The translations under genes and the position numbers were made by a program. 64,000 nucleotides of DNA from Phycisphaerales bacterium (GTDB lineage: Bacteria; Planctomycetota; Phycisphaerae; Phycisphaerales; SM1A02): the NCBI GenBank assembly GCA_030748805.1, contig JASMLG010000087.1, positions 1-64,000 of the forward strand. The letters are read 5' to 3'. Shown piece after piece: positions 16,538 to 25,800 of the stretch. The first letter of the stretch is position 1. Every line of letters begins with the position of its first letter. The notes under the pieces are model-generated. The model saw only the letters and a list, made by a program, of their open reading frames with translations. It did no database searches and was not told the origin of the DNA.

Positions 16538-18757
16538 ATGACAAAAAGCGATTATCCAACAGATCCAAATGCTGAAACAGTTGGTCTCCCAAGTGACGAT
16601 TCAGGGAAGGGGAGCGTTCCCGAGCCAGGGAAGTTTACCACCACAGGGATGCCATCTGAAATTGGCAGATACAAAGTCCTTGGGATTATTGCAAGCGGAG
16701 GTATGGGTGTTGTCTATGAAGCAATGCAAGAAGCCCCGAGACGCCGTGTTGCACTAAAAGTTATCAAGGTAGGCGCTGCAAGCGAGATGGCTCTTCACCG
16801 TTTTCATTTTGAGTCACAAACACTAGCAAAGTTAAGTCATCCACATATTGCCCAGATTTATGAGGCAGGCACTTGGGAAAGTGAAAATGGAGAGGTTCCG
16901 TTTTTTGCAATGGAATATATTCCAGGCGCTCGAGGAATAGTTGAATACGCAAACAATCGTAATCTTCCTGTTCGTGACCGGCTTGAACTATTTAGAAATA
17001 TATGTGAAGCGGTTCAGCATGCTCACCAGAAAGGTGTTATTCATCGCGATTTGAAACCTGACAACATTCTTGTTGATAGTAATGGCGATGCAAAAATTAT
17101 TGACTTTGGTGTTGCAAGAGCAACCGATGCTGACCTTGCGGTAACAACAATGCAAACAACTATGGGTCAACTCATAGGTACTTTGCAGTATATGAGTCCA
17201 GAACAATGCGATGCAGACCCCGACAGAATTGACACTCGCAGTGACGTTTACGCTCTAGGTGTGATTCTATTTCAACTCTTGTCGGGGAAATTGCCATACG
17301 ATTTACGAAGGCAAGCGATTCACGAGGCGGTTCGAATTATTAAGGAACAGCGACCCGATTCGCTTGGCACAATAAGCACAACTCTCAGGGGTGATATCGA
17401 CACTATTGCACTAAAAGCAATGGAAAAAGACAGGGATCGCCGTTATCAATCTGCAGCAGAACTTGCAAACGATATTTACCATTTCTTAAACAACGAGCCA
17501 ATTATTGCACGTCCTTTGAGTATTGGTTATCAATTAAAGTTATTTACAAAGAAATATAAACGCAGTTGTGCTGCAGTGTTTTTCCTTCTGTTATCAATTA
17601 TCTTAGGAACTGTTGGGACTTCCTTGGGTTGGATGGAAGCTAATTACCAAAAAGAAATTGCTGAAGAAAGATATGAGAAGATTCTTGATATGTCTCAGGA
17701 GTTTATTGGTGAATTTTACTCAGGTATTGTTAAGTTAAATGCGGCAATGGAAGTACGAAAATTGGTATTAGATTCAACGCTTAAACATCTAAACGAATTA
17801 GAAGAGACATCAGGAGATACGCCAGAAATAAGAGCAACAAAAGCGATGACAAACGCTCGCATCGCTGCTTATTATGGATCACTTCGTGGCGCGAATCTAG
17901 GTGAATTTGAAAAAGCAAAGCAGCATTATGAAATAACATTTGATATATACAATGAGTTGATTGACGCTGGTTATAAAAAATATAGATATAATCTTTCTCT
18001 AACAAGGTTGCATCTTTCTGATTTGCTCAGGAAGTCGGAACTTTATGACGAGAGTTTGTCTCAACTTGATAGTGCTAAATCAATTCTTCTTCCGTTTATT
18101 GCTGATAATCCTGACGATGCAAAAGCAAGACGCCTCCTTGAAGCCGGAATAGAGGTTAGCAAACTCGATACATTAAATAAGGCAGGCAGAGTGAAAGAAC
18201 TTAGAGCAGCCACTGATGAACTTCTACAATTACTTAAAGTTCGTGCATTCAATTCTCCAACAGATCTTGTTTTGCAAAGGGATTATGCTTCATTGCTTCA
18301 AAGAGCGGGCAAGGAAAGGTTTCGTGAGAAGGACTATGTCGTTGCAGCTAGTTACTACGTGCAGACAATCGAAATGCGTAAGATTGCTATAGAACGCCAA
18401 CCACAAAACGGCCGTGCAAAGAGAGATCTTGCTTGGTCATACTATTTCCTAGGCGAAACAAAAATTGCAGACGGAAGCGTTAGCTCTGGACTGGATTACA
18501 TGGAAATGGGTCTATCGATTTTGAATGATAGGATTGCTTCTTATCCAAAAGACAGTGATGCAAGGAGTGATCTGATTAGTTTTTTAAATAGTTATATCTC
18601 GAACAGTAATTCAACCAACAATATTGCTAGAGCAAGTGAAAAGTGCCTCGGTGTTCTTGTTTCTTTACAGGTAGTTGTCGAAAAAAATCCCTATAACTAC
18701 GCTTTAGCAGATACTTTGTCGAGGGTTCAAATGGCCTTTGATGAAATGACAAAATAA
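16538..18757 (+). CDS. Transmembrane Ser/Thr protein kinase with C-terminal TPR region
   Basis: This is a Hanks-type kinase of 739 residues. The glycine loop is ASGGMGVVYEA, the lysine is in VALKVIK (about K74), the catalytic loop is HRDLKPDN (about 168) and the metal loop is DFGVARATD (about 188), followed by LIGTLQYMSPEQ. All catalytic residues are present. A membrane segment (VFFLLLSIILGTVGTSLGW, about 343-362) leads to a region of about 375 residues made of helical TPR-like repeats, presumably outside the cytoplasmic membrane and acting as sensor. The first 40 residues are Thr/Ser/Asp-rich and could be autophosphorylated. The divergent FHA-sigma gene makes a kinase-to-sigma-factor pathway likely. 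Confidence 0.92.
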   Translation: MTKSDYPTDPNAETVGLPSDDSGKGSVPEPGKFTTTGMPSEIGRYKVLGIIASGGMGVVYEAMQEAPRRRVALKVIKVGAASEMALHRFHFESQTLAKLSHPHIAQIYEAGTWESENGEVPFFAMEYIPGARGIVEYANNRNLPVRDRLELFRNICEAVQHAHQKGVIHRDLKPDNILVDSNGDAKIIDFGVARATDADLAVTTMQTTMGQLIGTLQYMSPEQCDADPDRIDTRSDVYALGVILFQLLSGKLPYDLRRQAIHEAVRIIKEQRPDSLGTISTTLRGDIDTIALKAMEKDRDRRYQSAAELANDIYHFLNNEPIIARPLSIGYQLKLFTKKYKRSCAAVFFLLLSIILGTVGTSLGWMEANYQKEIAEERYEKILDMSQEFIGEFYSGIVKLNAAMEVRKLVLDSTLKHLNELEETSGDTPEIRATKAMTNARIAAYYGSLRGANLGEFEKAKQHYEITFDIYNELIDAGYKKYRYNLSLTRLHLSDLLRKSELYDESLSQLDSAKSILLPFIADNPDDAKARRLLEAGIEVSKLDTLNKAGRVKELRAATDELLQLLKVRAFNSPTDLVLQRDYASLLQRAGKERFREKDYVVAASYYVQTIEMRKIAIERQPQNGRAKRDLAWSYYFLGETKIADGSVSSGLDYMEMGLSILNDRIASYPKDSDARSDLISFLNSYISNSNSTNNIARASEKCLGVLVSLQVVVEKNPYNYALADTLSRVQMAFDEMTK

Positions 18758-18848
18758 ACAAATAACCTCGTTTTTTGGCGAATAACAGCTAATACGAATA
18801 TTTTTTAGCAATTGGGTTCACATTATCCCATGCGAGCAATAGATGGTA

Positions 18849-18877
18849 TTGACAAGTGAATAAAAAGTTAACAAATA
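18849..18877 (+). promoter_or_regulatory. Candidate promoter of small RNA C
   Basis: A perfect -35 hexamer TTGACA lies at 18849-18854. The -10 candidates 16-17 nt downstream (ACAAAT or CAAATA) are weak. If used, transcription would begin near 18883 and run to the terminator at 18961-18993, giving an RNA of about 110 nt. Confidence 0.35.
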
Positions 18878-18879
18878 CG

Positions 18880-18993
18880 CGAACCAAGAAACTTCAAATG
18901 CGTATTACAAGAACTTCTCTTCTTCCTCTCCTAACTCTCTCTCCCTCTCTCCCAAACATCCCCCCCGAACATTGTTCGGGGGGCTTTGTTTTT
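18880..18993 (+). ncRNA. Candidate small RNA C (40-nt UC tract plus terminator)
   Basis: The intergenic region after the kinase gene contains an uninterrupted pyrimidine-dominated tract at 18914-18953 (only AA and single A breaks), followed at once by a strong terminator. It has the same plan as candidates A and B. The tract contains TTCCTCTCCT (18923-18932), which is fully complementary to the ribosome binding site of the fourth tandem paralogue at 41309-41318. It could instead be merely the 3' UTR of the kinase mRNA. No ORF is present. Confidence 0.45.
18961..18993 (+). terminator. Intrinsic terminator of small RNA C or the kinase gene
   Basis: CCCCCCGAAC and GTTCGGGGGG form a 10-bp perfect stem with a 3-nt loop, followed by CTTTGTTTTT. 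It is directional for the plus strand; the minus side has no T-run. Confidence 0.9.
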
Positions 18994-21112
18994 AGTCACT
19001 ATCAGAATTACTGGTCGTAAAAAGTTCCTTGAGAGATCTAATACCCCTTTCATCACCAATCACTGTCAGTTGATCTCCTATTTCAAGGATAGTGCTTCCG
19101 CGTGGTACAACCATGTGACCTCTTCGATGTATCAAAGCGACTAAGCAATCTTCAGGGAAGGTCAAGCGGTGTACAGGAATTCCAATTAACCGTTCAGTAC
19201 TTGTTCCGGCTTCTAGATGAAGTGACAAGTACCTTTCTTCTCGAAGCAATATTTCCTTCATTTTCTGATTTGTACTGGCTGTTAGCCACCTTGCCATGAA
19301 ATCCTCTTTGTCAACATGACCTGCAAGTTGTGCCAACAGACGCAGGTGTTGTGATGGGTCATTCTCTGGGCTTACTAAGAAGAATATCGCATGAATCGAT
19401 TGCTCTTCATGATGCCCACCAAATGGGTCTCCAACATCAATTGAAATACCATCAATGCTTCTGGCAATGACCATAAATGGATTATCAATTCCTTCTAATC
19501 TAAGGTGGGGTAGAGCAACACCACGGGTAACAGGCGTCGCGCCTACTTTCGTGCCATGCAGGAATCCTTCCTCTAAGGATGAAGAGGTTGCTGGAAGTAT
19601 TGTTGCTAATTCTTCAGAGGCCTCTCTAACAATATCTTCAAAAATGGAGCCATGCTTTGCATTAAGAACTTTTGAATTTGCAACAATCTCATCAAACGGA
19701 TCATGTTTTCTTAATCCCTTTTCTTTAAGAATCTCACGTAGTTCTGTGTCAAGTGCAGCAAACCGTTTCCTTCCTAGGCGCTCAAATACATGGTAAATAG
19801 CACCATAACGGTCGACTCTTTTTCTCGCATAAGCAAAATACCAAATGATTCCTACTGTGACAATTCCAGCAGAAAATATGATTGGCAACCAGCCCATCAT
19901 AATGATTATCCAAACACAAGCACTTGCTCCTAGAAGTTGGAGCCAAGGGTAAAATGGTGCTCGGTAACCGGGGTCGTATGAATCAAGTTTGGTTTCTCGC
20001 ATAACTATTACAGAAGTGCATAGAAGTGCAAACATTAATAACTGAAACGAACTTGCAAGCTTAGCAATTTTTAATGGATCTAGATAAATAATAATAAGCG
20101 CAATCACAACAGCGGAAATCACAATGCCAACAACAGGGGTGTTTTTGCTGTCGGTCTTCTTAAAATATTTTGGAAGTAAATGATCTTTGCTCATAGCATA
20201 CGGATATCTTGATGAGCTTAATATTCCAGCATTTGCTACAGAGAGGAAAGCTAGAATTGCAGCAACAGCCATAATAAAACCACCGGTGCTTGAGCCGGTC
20301 AATGTAGATGCAACTGTTGAGACCGGGGTTAAATTGGTCTCGCCATACTCGTTAAAAGACAATCCCTCCACACCGCTTACACCAACCATTACAGTAAGCC
20401 CAATAACATAAATCAAAACAGCCGTACCTATAGCAAGAAATAGACCTAGCGGTAGATTTCTTTCGGGATTGTTGATTTCACCTGCAACACTTATAACCTT
20501 TGTTACTCCGGCGTAACTTATAAAAACAAGTCCTGCGGTAGCAAATAAATTATCTACGCCCTTATCAAAAAAACCTGAGAAGTTAACTTCTTTTATCTGA
20601 AAACTACCAACTGCTAAGAACCAAACAAGAAATGATAATAAAAGAATCACCAGAACAATCTGGAAGGTTGTTGTCTTTTTAGCCCCAAGGATATTTAGTC
20701 CTCCAAAAAACACCACTAGCCCTAATGCTATAAAGGTGTAAACCGACTCTCCAGTTCCTACAGGCAAGAATAATTGTATATATGCGCCCATACCAACTAA
20801 CGCAAAGGCTGTCTTAAGTAACAACGCTAGCCATATTCCTAAACCGCCAACAGTTCCTGCTACCGGTCCAAGTGACCTGTCTAAAAAGTAATAAACTCCT
20901 CCAGAACGTGGCATTGCGGTTCCGAGTTCAATTTTGCATAACATTGGTGGAATTAAGAGCATTCCAGCAATTAAGTAGGCAAGTATTACAGCTGGACCTG
21001 CAATTTGCGCTGCAAAACTTGGGAGAAGGAAAAAGCCACCACTTAGGGTTGTTCCGGCTGCTAGAGCGAAAACTGAAAATAGCCCTAGGTGTTTTTTAGC
21101 GAAGACAGGCAT
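18992..21112 (-). CDS. APC-family permease fused to PTS-IIA-like and RCK_C domains
   Basis: The first about 430 residues are a 12-helix amino acid/polyamine/organocation permease (start FALAAGTTLSGGFFLLPSFA, and the Gly-rich AIAGMLLIPP and ATAGLVFISYAGVTK regions). Residues about 480-625 form a PTS EIIA type-2 (nitrogen-type) domain with the phosphorylatable histidine in GVALPHLR (H536). The last about 75 residues match an RCK_C/TrkA-C ligand-binding domain (FPEDCLVALIHRRGHMVVP). The arrangement suggests a transporter gated by phosphorylation state and a small ligand. The substrate is unknown. It ends inside the T-run of the terminator of the opposite strand. Confidence 0.85.
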   Translation of the reverse strand: MPVFAKKHLGLFSVFALAAGTTLSGGFFLLPSFAAQIAGPAVILAYLIAGMLLIPPMLCKIELGTAMPRSGGVYYFLDRSLGPVAGTVGGLGIWLALLLKTAFALVGMGAYIQLFLPVGTGESVYTFIALGLVVFFGGLNILGAKKTTTFQIVLVILLLSFLVWFLAVGSFQIKEVNFSGFFDKGVDNLFATAGLVFISYAGVTKVISVAGEINNPERNLPLGLFLAIGTAVLIYVIGLTVMVGVSGVEGLSFNEYGETNLTPVSTVASTLTGSSTGGFIMAVAAILAFLSVANAGILSSSRYPYAMSKDHLLPKYFKKTDSKNTPVVGIVISAVVIALIIIYLDPLKIAKLASSFQLLMFALLCTSVIVMRETKLDSYDPGYRAPFYPWLQLLGASACVWIIIMMGWLPIIFSAGIVTVGIIWYFAYARKRVDRYGAIYHVFERLGRKRFAALDTELREILKEKGLRKHDPFDEIVANSKVLNAKHGSIFEDIVREASEELATILPATSSSLEEGFLHGTKVGATPVTRGVALPHLRLEGIDNPFMVIARSIDGISIDVGDPFGGHHEEQSIHAIFFLVSPENDPSQHLRLLAQLAGHVDKEDFMARWLTASTNQKMKEILLREERYLSLHLEAGTSTERLIGIPVHRLTFPEDCLVALIHRRGHMVVPRGSTILEIGDQLTVIGDERGIRSLKELFTTSNSDSD

Positions 21113-21191
21113 TGTACTATTCTTTTATTATCCACTATTGTGAAGATACTTGTACACTTGGCATGGAGTATCTTTTAATAAGGAGTAATTT

Positions 21192-21764
21192 GTGGCATTT
21201 TATGAATTTGAAGGCATCGTACCAGTTATAGACCCAACCTCGTTTGTTCATGAGACCGCGGTTGTGATAGGAGACGTTGTGGTTGAAGCCAATTGCTTTG
21301 TTGGTCCAGGTGCAGTATTAAGGGGTGATCTTGCTCGGATTGAAATGCGAGATGGAAGTAACGTTCAGGATAATTGTGTTGTTCATAGTTTTTGGGGAAA
21401 GGACACAATTATTCAAAGGCACGGTCACGTTGGTCATGGGGCAGTAATTCACGGATGTACCATAGGTGAAAATGCACTAATTGGAATTAATTCAGTAGTA
21501 ATGGATGATGCTGTTATTGGAAAAAACAGTTGGGTTGCTGCACTTACTTTTGTAAAATCAGAAACCAAGATTCCACCAAATTTATTAGTAGTTGGATGTC
21601 CGTCAAAGATTGTAAGGGAACTAACAAAAGAGGACATTGAAAAGAAATCCAAAGGAACCTCAAACTATCACCACCTATGTAAGAGATTTCCGATTTCAGA
21701 AAAAAGATGTGAACCACTGGCTCAACTAAACTCAAACCGAGGAACTATGCCTGAACCAATGTAA
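21192..21764 (+). CDS. Gamma-carbonic anhydrase / PaaY-like hexapeptide protein
   Basis: This is a left-handed beta-helix protein of 190 residues with hexapeptide repeats (for example VIGDVVVEANCFVGPGAVLR, then IGENALIGINSVVMDDAVIG). Metal-binding histidines of the gamma-carbonic anhydrase fold are visible in VVHSF and HGHVGHGAVIHG. The closest recognisable subgroup is PaaY-like thioesterases, which fits the neighbouring thiolase and hydroxyacyl-CoA dehydrogenase. The start is a GTG set by AAGGAG six nt upstream. Carbonic anhydrase, thioesterase or another acyl-related role cannot be separated from sequence alone. Confidence 0.85.
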   Translation: MAFYEFEGIVPVIDPTSFVHETAVVIGDVVVEANCFVGPGAVLRGDLARIEMRDGSNVQDNCVVHSFWGKDTIIQRHGHVGHGAVIHGCTIGENALIGINSVVMDDAVIGKNSWVAALTFVKSETKIPPNLLVVGCPSKIVRELTKEDIEKKSKGTSNYHHLCKRFPISEKRCEPLAQLNSNRGTMPEPM

Positions 21765-21791
21765 TATGACAGTCACACTACGAGCACAGTT
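21764..21791. repeat. Possible fragment of the dispersed repeat
   Basis: TGACAGTCACACTACGAGCA follows the PaaY-like gene and resembles one half of the palindromic repeat at 9722-9812. The second arm is missing, so it is either a remnant or chance. Confidence 0.3.
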
Positions 21792-21829
21792 TCAAAAAAT
21801 AGATTTACACACAAACGGAAGAGTCGACT

Positions 21830-23047
21830 TTATTCTCGTTCCACAAACATTGAAACACCCTGTCCGATACCAACACAAAGAGAAGCCATACCGAGTTTAG
21901 TATTTGTGCGGTTCATTTCATGAACCAGAGTGACAACAATCCTCGCACCAGTACAACCAAGTGGATGACCCATAGCAATAGCCCCACCATTTGGATTAAC
22001 TTTTGATGGATCTAGGTTAAGTTCCCTAATACAAGCTATTGCTTGAGCAGCAAAGGCCTCGTTAAGTTCGACAATGTCAATATCTTCTGCGGTTACTCCA
22101 GTTTTTGCAAAGAGTTTTTCTGAAGATTTGACAGGTCCAATACCCATGAGGTCTGGCTCTACACCTGCAGTTGCACTAGCACCGATAACTCCGAGAATGT
22201 TTAGTCCAAGTTCCCTTGCCTGTTCAAGTTCAACTAGAACGATAGCAGCAGCACCATCATTGATTCCACTACTATTACCTGCTGTAACTGATGCGCCATC
22301 TTCTTTTGAAAACGCTGGTTTGAGTGTTGAAAGTTTTTCAAGAGAGGTTTCTGGTCTTGGATGTTCATCTGTGTCAACTATGATTGATTCCCCGTGTCTT
22401 TGTGGTACGCAGACTTGGATTATTTCGTCATTCCATTTTCCACCATCTAATGCTTGTTTCCATTTTTGTTGACTTTCATAAGCAAAGGAATCTTGATCTT
22501 CTCTGGTTATGTTCCACTTTCTAGCCACATTTTCAGCTGTTTGCCCCATGCCAATTGGTGAATACATTTCAGCCATTTTTGGATTAATAAATCTCCATCC
22601 AATTGTTGTGTCATAAATTTCGGCATGTCTATCAAAACTTGTTTTTGATTTTGGCATAACAAATGGGGCTCGGCTCATACTCTCTACCCCGCCAGCGACT
22701 ATTACATCAGCACAATTTGTTTCAATCATTCTTGCAGCAATGATTAATGATTCTAGACCAGAAGCACAAAGTCGATTTACAGTTGCACCCGGAACAGTTA
22801 CTGGGAGCCCGGCTAAAAGAGATGCCATCCTTGCAACATTTCTATTATCTTCACCTGCTTGATTAGTTGCTCCAAAGTAAACGTCATCAATTGATAATTT
22901 GTCAATTCTCGACTTATCTACTGCCTTCTCAATTACAAGTGCTGCCAAGTCATCTGGGCGTACAGTTGAAAGACCACCTCCATAACGACCAATTGGTGTA
23001 CGAACAGCAGATACAATTGCTGCCTTTCTTAAATTAAAACTGTTCAT
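21830..23047 (-). CDS. paaJ: Acetyl-CoA acyltransferase, 3-oxoadipyl-CoA thiolase type
   Basis: This thiolase cleaves a 3-oxoacyl-CoA with CoA to release acetyl-CoA. The nucleophilic cysteine is in NRLCASGLESL, the histidine in GGAIAMGHPLGCTGAR and the second cysteine in ASLCVGIGQG. The segment GATNQAGEDNRNVARMA is typical of the PcaF/PaaJ (3-oxoadipyl-CoA) branch. It lies 17 nt after a 3-hydroxyacyl-CoA dehydrogenase and near a PaaY-like gene, as in the end of the phenylacetate or beta-ketoadipate routes. No ring-opening genes are in the window, so a general dicarboxylate or fatty acid role is also possible. Confidence 0.85.
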   Translation of the reverse strand: MNSFNLRKAAIVSAVRTPIGRYGGGLSTVRPDDLAALVIEKAVDKSRIDKLSIDDVYFGATNQAGEDNRNVARMASLLAGLPVTVPGATVNRLCASGLESLIIAARMIETNCADVIVAGGVESMSRAPFVMPKSKTSFDRHAEIYDTTIGWRFINPKMAEMYSPIGMGQTAENVARKWNITREDQDSFAYESQQKWKQALDGGKWNDEIIQVCVPQRHGESIIVDTDEHPRPETSLEKLSTLKPAFSKEDGASVTAGNSSGINDGAAAIVLVELEQARELGLNILGVIGASATAGVEPDLMGIGPVKSSEKLFAKTGVTAEDIDIVELNEAFAAQAIACIRELNLDPSKVNPNGGAIAMGHPLGCTGARIVVTLVHEMNRTNTKLGMASLCVGIGQGVSMFVERE

Positions 23048-23064
23048 GTCTAAGATTGTACTTG

Positions 23065-24294
23065 CTATGAGTTTGCACCGACAGTTTTGGGTGGGGTTGA
23101 AAAACGATTGTCTTGTACTGTCTCATTTAATGACAATAAAAGTTCTTGGACAACGTCTTCACCGATACGGTTACACCATTCAAATGGTCCATACGGGTAA
23201 TTGGTTCCTAAACGCATGGCGGTGTCAATATCATTGATAGAAGCCACGCCTTCTGAATGCGTCCAATATGCTTCGTTAATAACGGAAGCAAGTATTCTTG
23301 CAAAAATATATCTTTCTAACTTATTTCCAGCAACCTTCGCTCCTTCAAGGCAAAATGCGTTTACTGAGTTAGTTAATTGCTCTGGTAATTCTAGTTGTTT
23401 TTGTTCAGTTAAAATTGCAGGAACAATGTTGTTGCGATCATCATGAGCATAAGCACCGCATCCTGTTTTTCTTCCTAGGTGATTCCTTTCAATTAACTGC
23501 TTTTGAGCATCGCATGGTGCTAATCGAGCGGGCTGTTCTAAATCCTCCCAAATTCTCTTACTTGTTGCATAATTTAAATCATGACCAAGTAAATCCATTA
23601 ATTCAAACGGCCCCATACGAAATTCTCCCAATGACTTCATCACATCATCAATCACATCGACTGGTGCGATTTTATCTTCTAGAACCCTCCATGCCTCAAT
23701 GTAATAAGGTCTTGCTACTCTGTTGACAATAAACCCTGGCGAATCCAAAGGATGAACTGTTGTTTTTCCCCAAGCTTCAACTATTAGTGTAGCCCTTGAA
23801 GTAGCTGAATTGCTAGTTTTGTTTCCTTTGATAATTTCAACAAGAGGCATAATTGCTGCAGGATTAAAAAAATGTGTTCCAAGAATCCTTCCGGAAGCAG
23901 TACAAGCAGATTCAAGTTCAGTTATTGAGAGGGAGGATGTGTTTGTTGCTAGTACAGCATTTGGTGCAATTTTATCGAGTGAGTTGAAGACGTCTATTTT
24001 TATTTGAAGTGAATCGGGAACACATTCGATGATGAAATCGCACTCATTAAGGACATTCAGGTTTTCTGTAAGAATGATTTTTTCTAGAATTAAATTAGAT
24101 TGTTCTTCTGAGATACGTTTTTTTTGTAAAAGTCTCGCAACTCGTTTTTCAATTTGTTGTATTGAATTTGATAAAGCCGAACTATCAATATCAAACAAAA
24201 AAACGGACCAGCCAGCTTTTGCTGCAGTTTGGGCTATTCCTGTGCCCATTACCCCAGCACCGATTATTCCAACTGGTTTTGCGACTTCTTTCAT
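23065..24294 (-). CDS. 3-hydroxyacyl-CoA dehydrogenase
   Basis: This NAD-dependent enzyme oxidises 3-hydroxyacyl-CoA to 3-oxoacyl-CoA. The Rossmann motif GAGVMGTGIAQTAAKAGW is at residue 11, the catalytic histidine lies in LGTHFFNPAAIMPLVEII, and two C-terminal helical 3HCDH domains follow (SPGFIVNRVARPYYIEA; later INDIDTAMRLGTNYPYGPFE). The double C-terminal domain in a 409-residue stand-alone protein resembles PaaH/3-hydroxyadipyl-CoA dehydrogenases. It should feed the thiolase 17 nt downstream. Confidence 0.88.
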   Translation of the reverse strand: MKEVAKPVGIIGAGVMGTGIAQTAAKAGWSVFLFDIDSSALSNSIQQIEKRVARLLQKKRISEEQSNLILEKIILTENLNVLNECDFIIECVPDSLQIKIDVFNSLDKIAPNAVLATNTSSLSITELESACTASGRILGTHFFNPAAIMPLVEIIKGNKTSNSATSRATLIVEAWGKTTVHPLDSPGFIVNRVARPYYIEAWRVLEDKIAPVDVIDDVMKSLGEFRMGPFELMDLLGHDLNYATSKRIWEDLEQPARLAPCDAQKQLIERNHLGRKTGCGAYAHDDRNNIVPAILTEQKQLELPEQLTNSVNAFCLEGAKVAGNKLERYIFARILASVINEAYWTHSEGVASINDIDTAMRLGTNYPYGPFEWCNRIGEDVVQELLLSLNETVQDNRFSTPPKTVGANS

Positions 24295-24338
24295 GGTCTA
24301 TCACATACTACGTTAATAACTGGATTTCGGTTTCATGT

Positions 24339-25781
24339 TTATACCTTTGGGGCTGTCATTTCGTCGAAGTTTAGAAGTTCGTCCAATTCTTCTTCTTTCA
24401 AAAGACCTTCCCTAAGCACACATTCCCGAATTGTCTCCCCAGTTGCAAACGCTTCCTTCGCAATTTTTGCTGCTTTGTCATAGCCAATTACTGGGGCAAG
24501 TGCAGTTCCTACCATTAGCGATTGTTCAACAAGTTCTTCAGCAATTTCTTTGTTTACTTCAAGACCTTGTATTAATTTTTCGTTTAATATAAAACCCGCT
24601 CCAGCAAGTAATGAAATTGACTCAACAAGTCGCTCTGCAATTAACGGCATGCATAAATTGAGTTCTAACAATGATCCTATACCTCCACTAGCACCAGTGG
24701 TGATTGCTGAATCATTGCCTACAACTTGGCAGAAAACTTGCATCACAGATTCGCAAATTACTGGGTTTACTTTACCGGGCATAATTGAAGAACCCGGTTG
24801 AACGGCTGGAAGTGAGAGTTGGAATAAACCACATCTTGGTCCAGAGCCAAGCCAACGAATGTCATTTGCTATTTTTGAAAAACTAGTAGCAATTGTTTTA
24901 AGTTCACCATGCGCTTCTACAATACAATCACGTGATGCCTGCGCTTCAAAGTGGTTGTGAGCTTCTTGGAATTTGACTTTAGTGACTTTGGATAATTCTC
25001 GGCAAACAACTGCAGCAAATTTGGGGTGTGTATTGATTCCGGTTCCTACTGCTGTTCCTCCGATTGGCATGTTTTCCGCGAGTCTCATCATTGCTCGTTC
25101 TGCTCTTCTAATTCCGTACTCAACTGCAGCTGTATAACCAGAAAAAATCTGTCCCATGCGAATTGGAGTTGCGTCCATTAGGTGAGTACGACCAACGGTT
25201 ACGATTTTGTCCCATTTTTTGGACTTTGCTTTAAGGGATTTTGCAAGACCTTTTAAAGACGGTATTAAATCGTTACGTAATTCTATACAAGCCGCAATTT
25301 GCATTGCTGTGGGGAAAGTGTCATTGGACGATTGTCCCATGTTTACATGGTCATTTGGGTGAATGGGATCTTTTGAGCCAATTCTGCATCCGCATGATTT
25401 GCATGCTATGTTTGAAATAACTTCATTCATATTCATATTTGTAGAAGTCCCAGAACCGGTTTGGAAAACGTCAATTGGAAAATGAGACATCATTCCAGCG
25501 GCTCGTTTGGGGTCTTCAAGCGCGATCATAATGTCATCACAAGCGCTTATAATTAGTTCAGTCCTTCTTGTATCAAGCAACTTTAGTTTGTTGTTAGCAA
25601 TAGCGGCTGATTGTTTCAACAAAGCGAAAGCATAGATAATCGATAGGGGGAGAGGTCTCCCCGAAATTGGAAAATTCAGAACTGCTCGCTGTGTTGTTGC
25701 ACCATAAAGTGCTATAGAAGGGACTTCCATTTCTCCCATTGAGTCCCGTTCTTTTCGTGTTTTCTCCAATTTTTTTGCCAT
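24339..25781 (-). CDS. fumC: Class II fumarate hydratase
   Basis: This is the iron-independent fumarase of the TCA cycle. It begins with the family sequence ERDSMGEMEVPSIALYGATT, has SGTSTNMNMNEVISN near residue 110, VNMGQSSNDTFPTAM, GGTAVGTGINTHP, and the signature loop GSSIMPGKVNPV. Aspartase shares these motifs, but the start and the TQRAVLNFPISG segment favour fumarase. It lies 44 nt upstream of the hydroxyacyl-CoA dehydrogenase on the same strand, and 20 nt after the lipoprotein gene, so a four-gene transcript is possible. Confidence 0.87.
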   Translation of the reverse strand: MAKKLEKTRKERDSMGEMEVPSIALYGATTQRAVLNFPISGRPLPLSIIYAFALLKQSAAIANNKLKLLDTRRTELIISACDDIMIALEDPKRAAGMMSHFPIDVFQTGSGTSTNMNMNEVISNIACKSCGCRIGSKDPIHPNDHVNMGQSSNDTFPTAMQIAACIELRNDLIPSLKGLAKSLKAKSKKWDKIVTVGRTHLMDATPIRMGQIFSGYTAAVEYGIRRAERAMMRLAENMPIGGTAVGTGINTHPKFAAVVCRELSKVTKVKFQEAHNHFEAQASRDCIVEAHGELKTIATSFSKIANDIRWLGSGPRCGLFQLSLPAVQPGSSIMPGKVNPVICESVMQVFCQVVGNDSAITTGASGGIGSLLELNLCMPLIAERLVESISLLAGAGFILNEKLIQGLEVNKEIAEELVEQSLMVGTALAPVIGYDKAAKIAKEAFATGETIRECVLREGLLKEEELDELLNFDEMTAPKV

Positions 25782-25800
25782 GTCAAATTCTCTTTACTAT

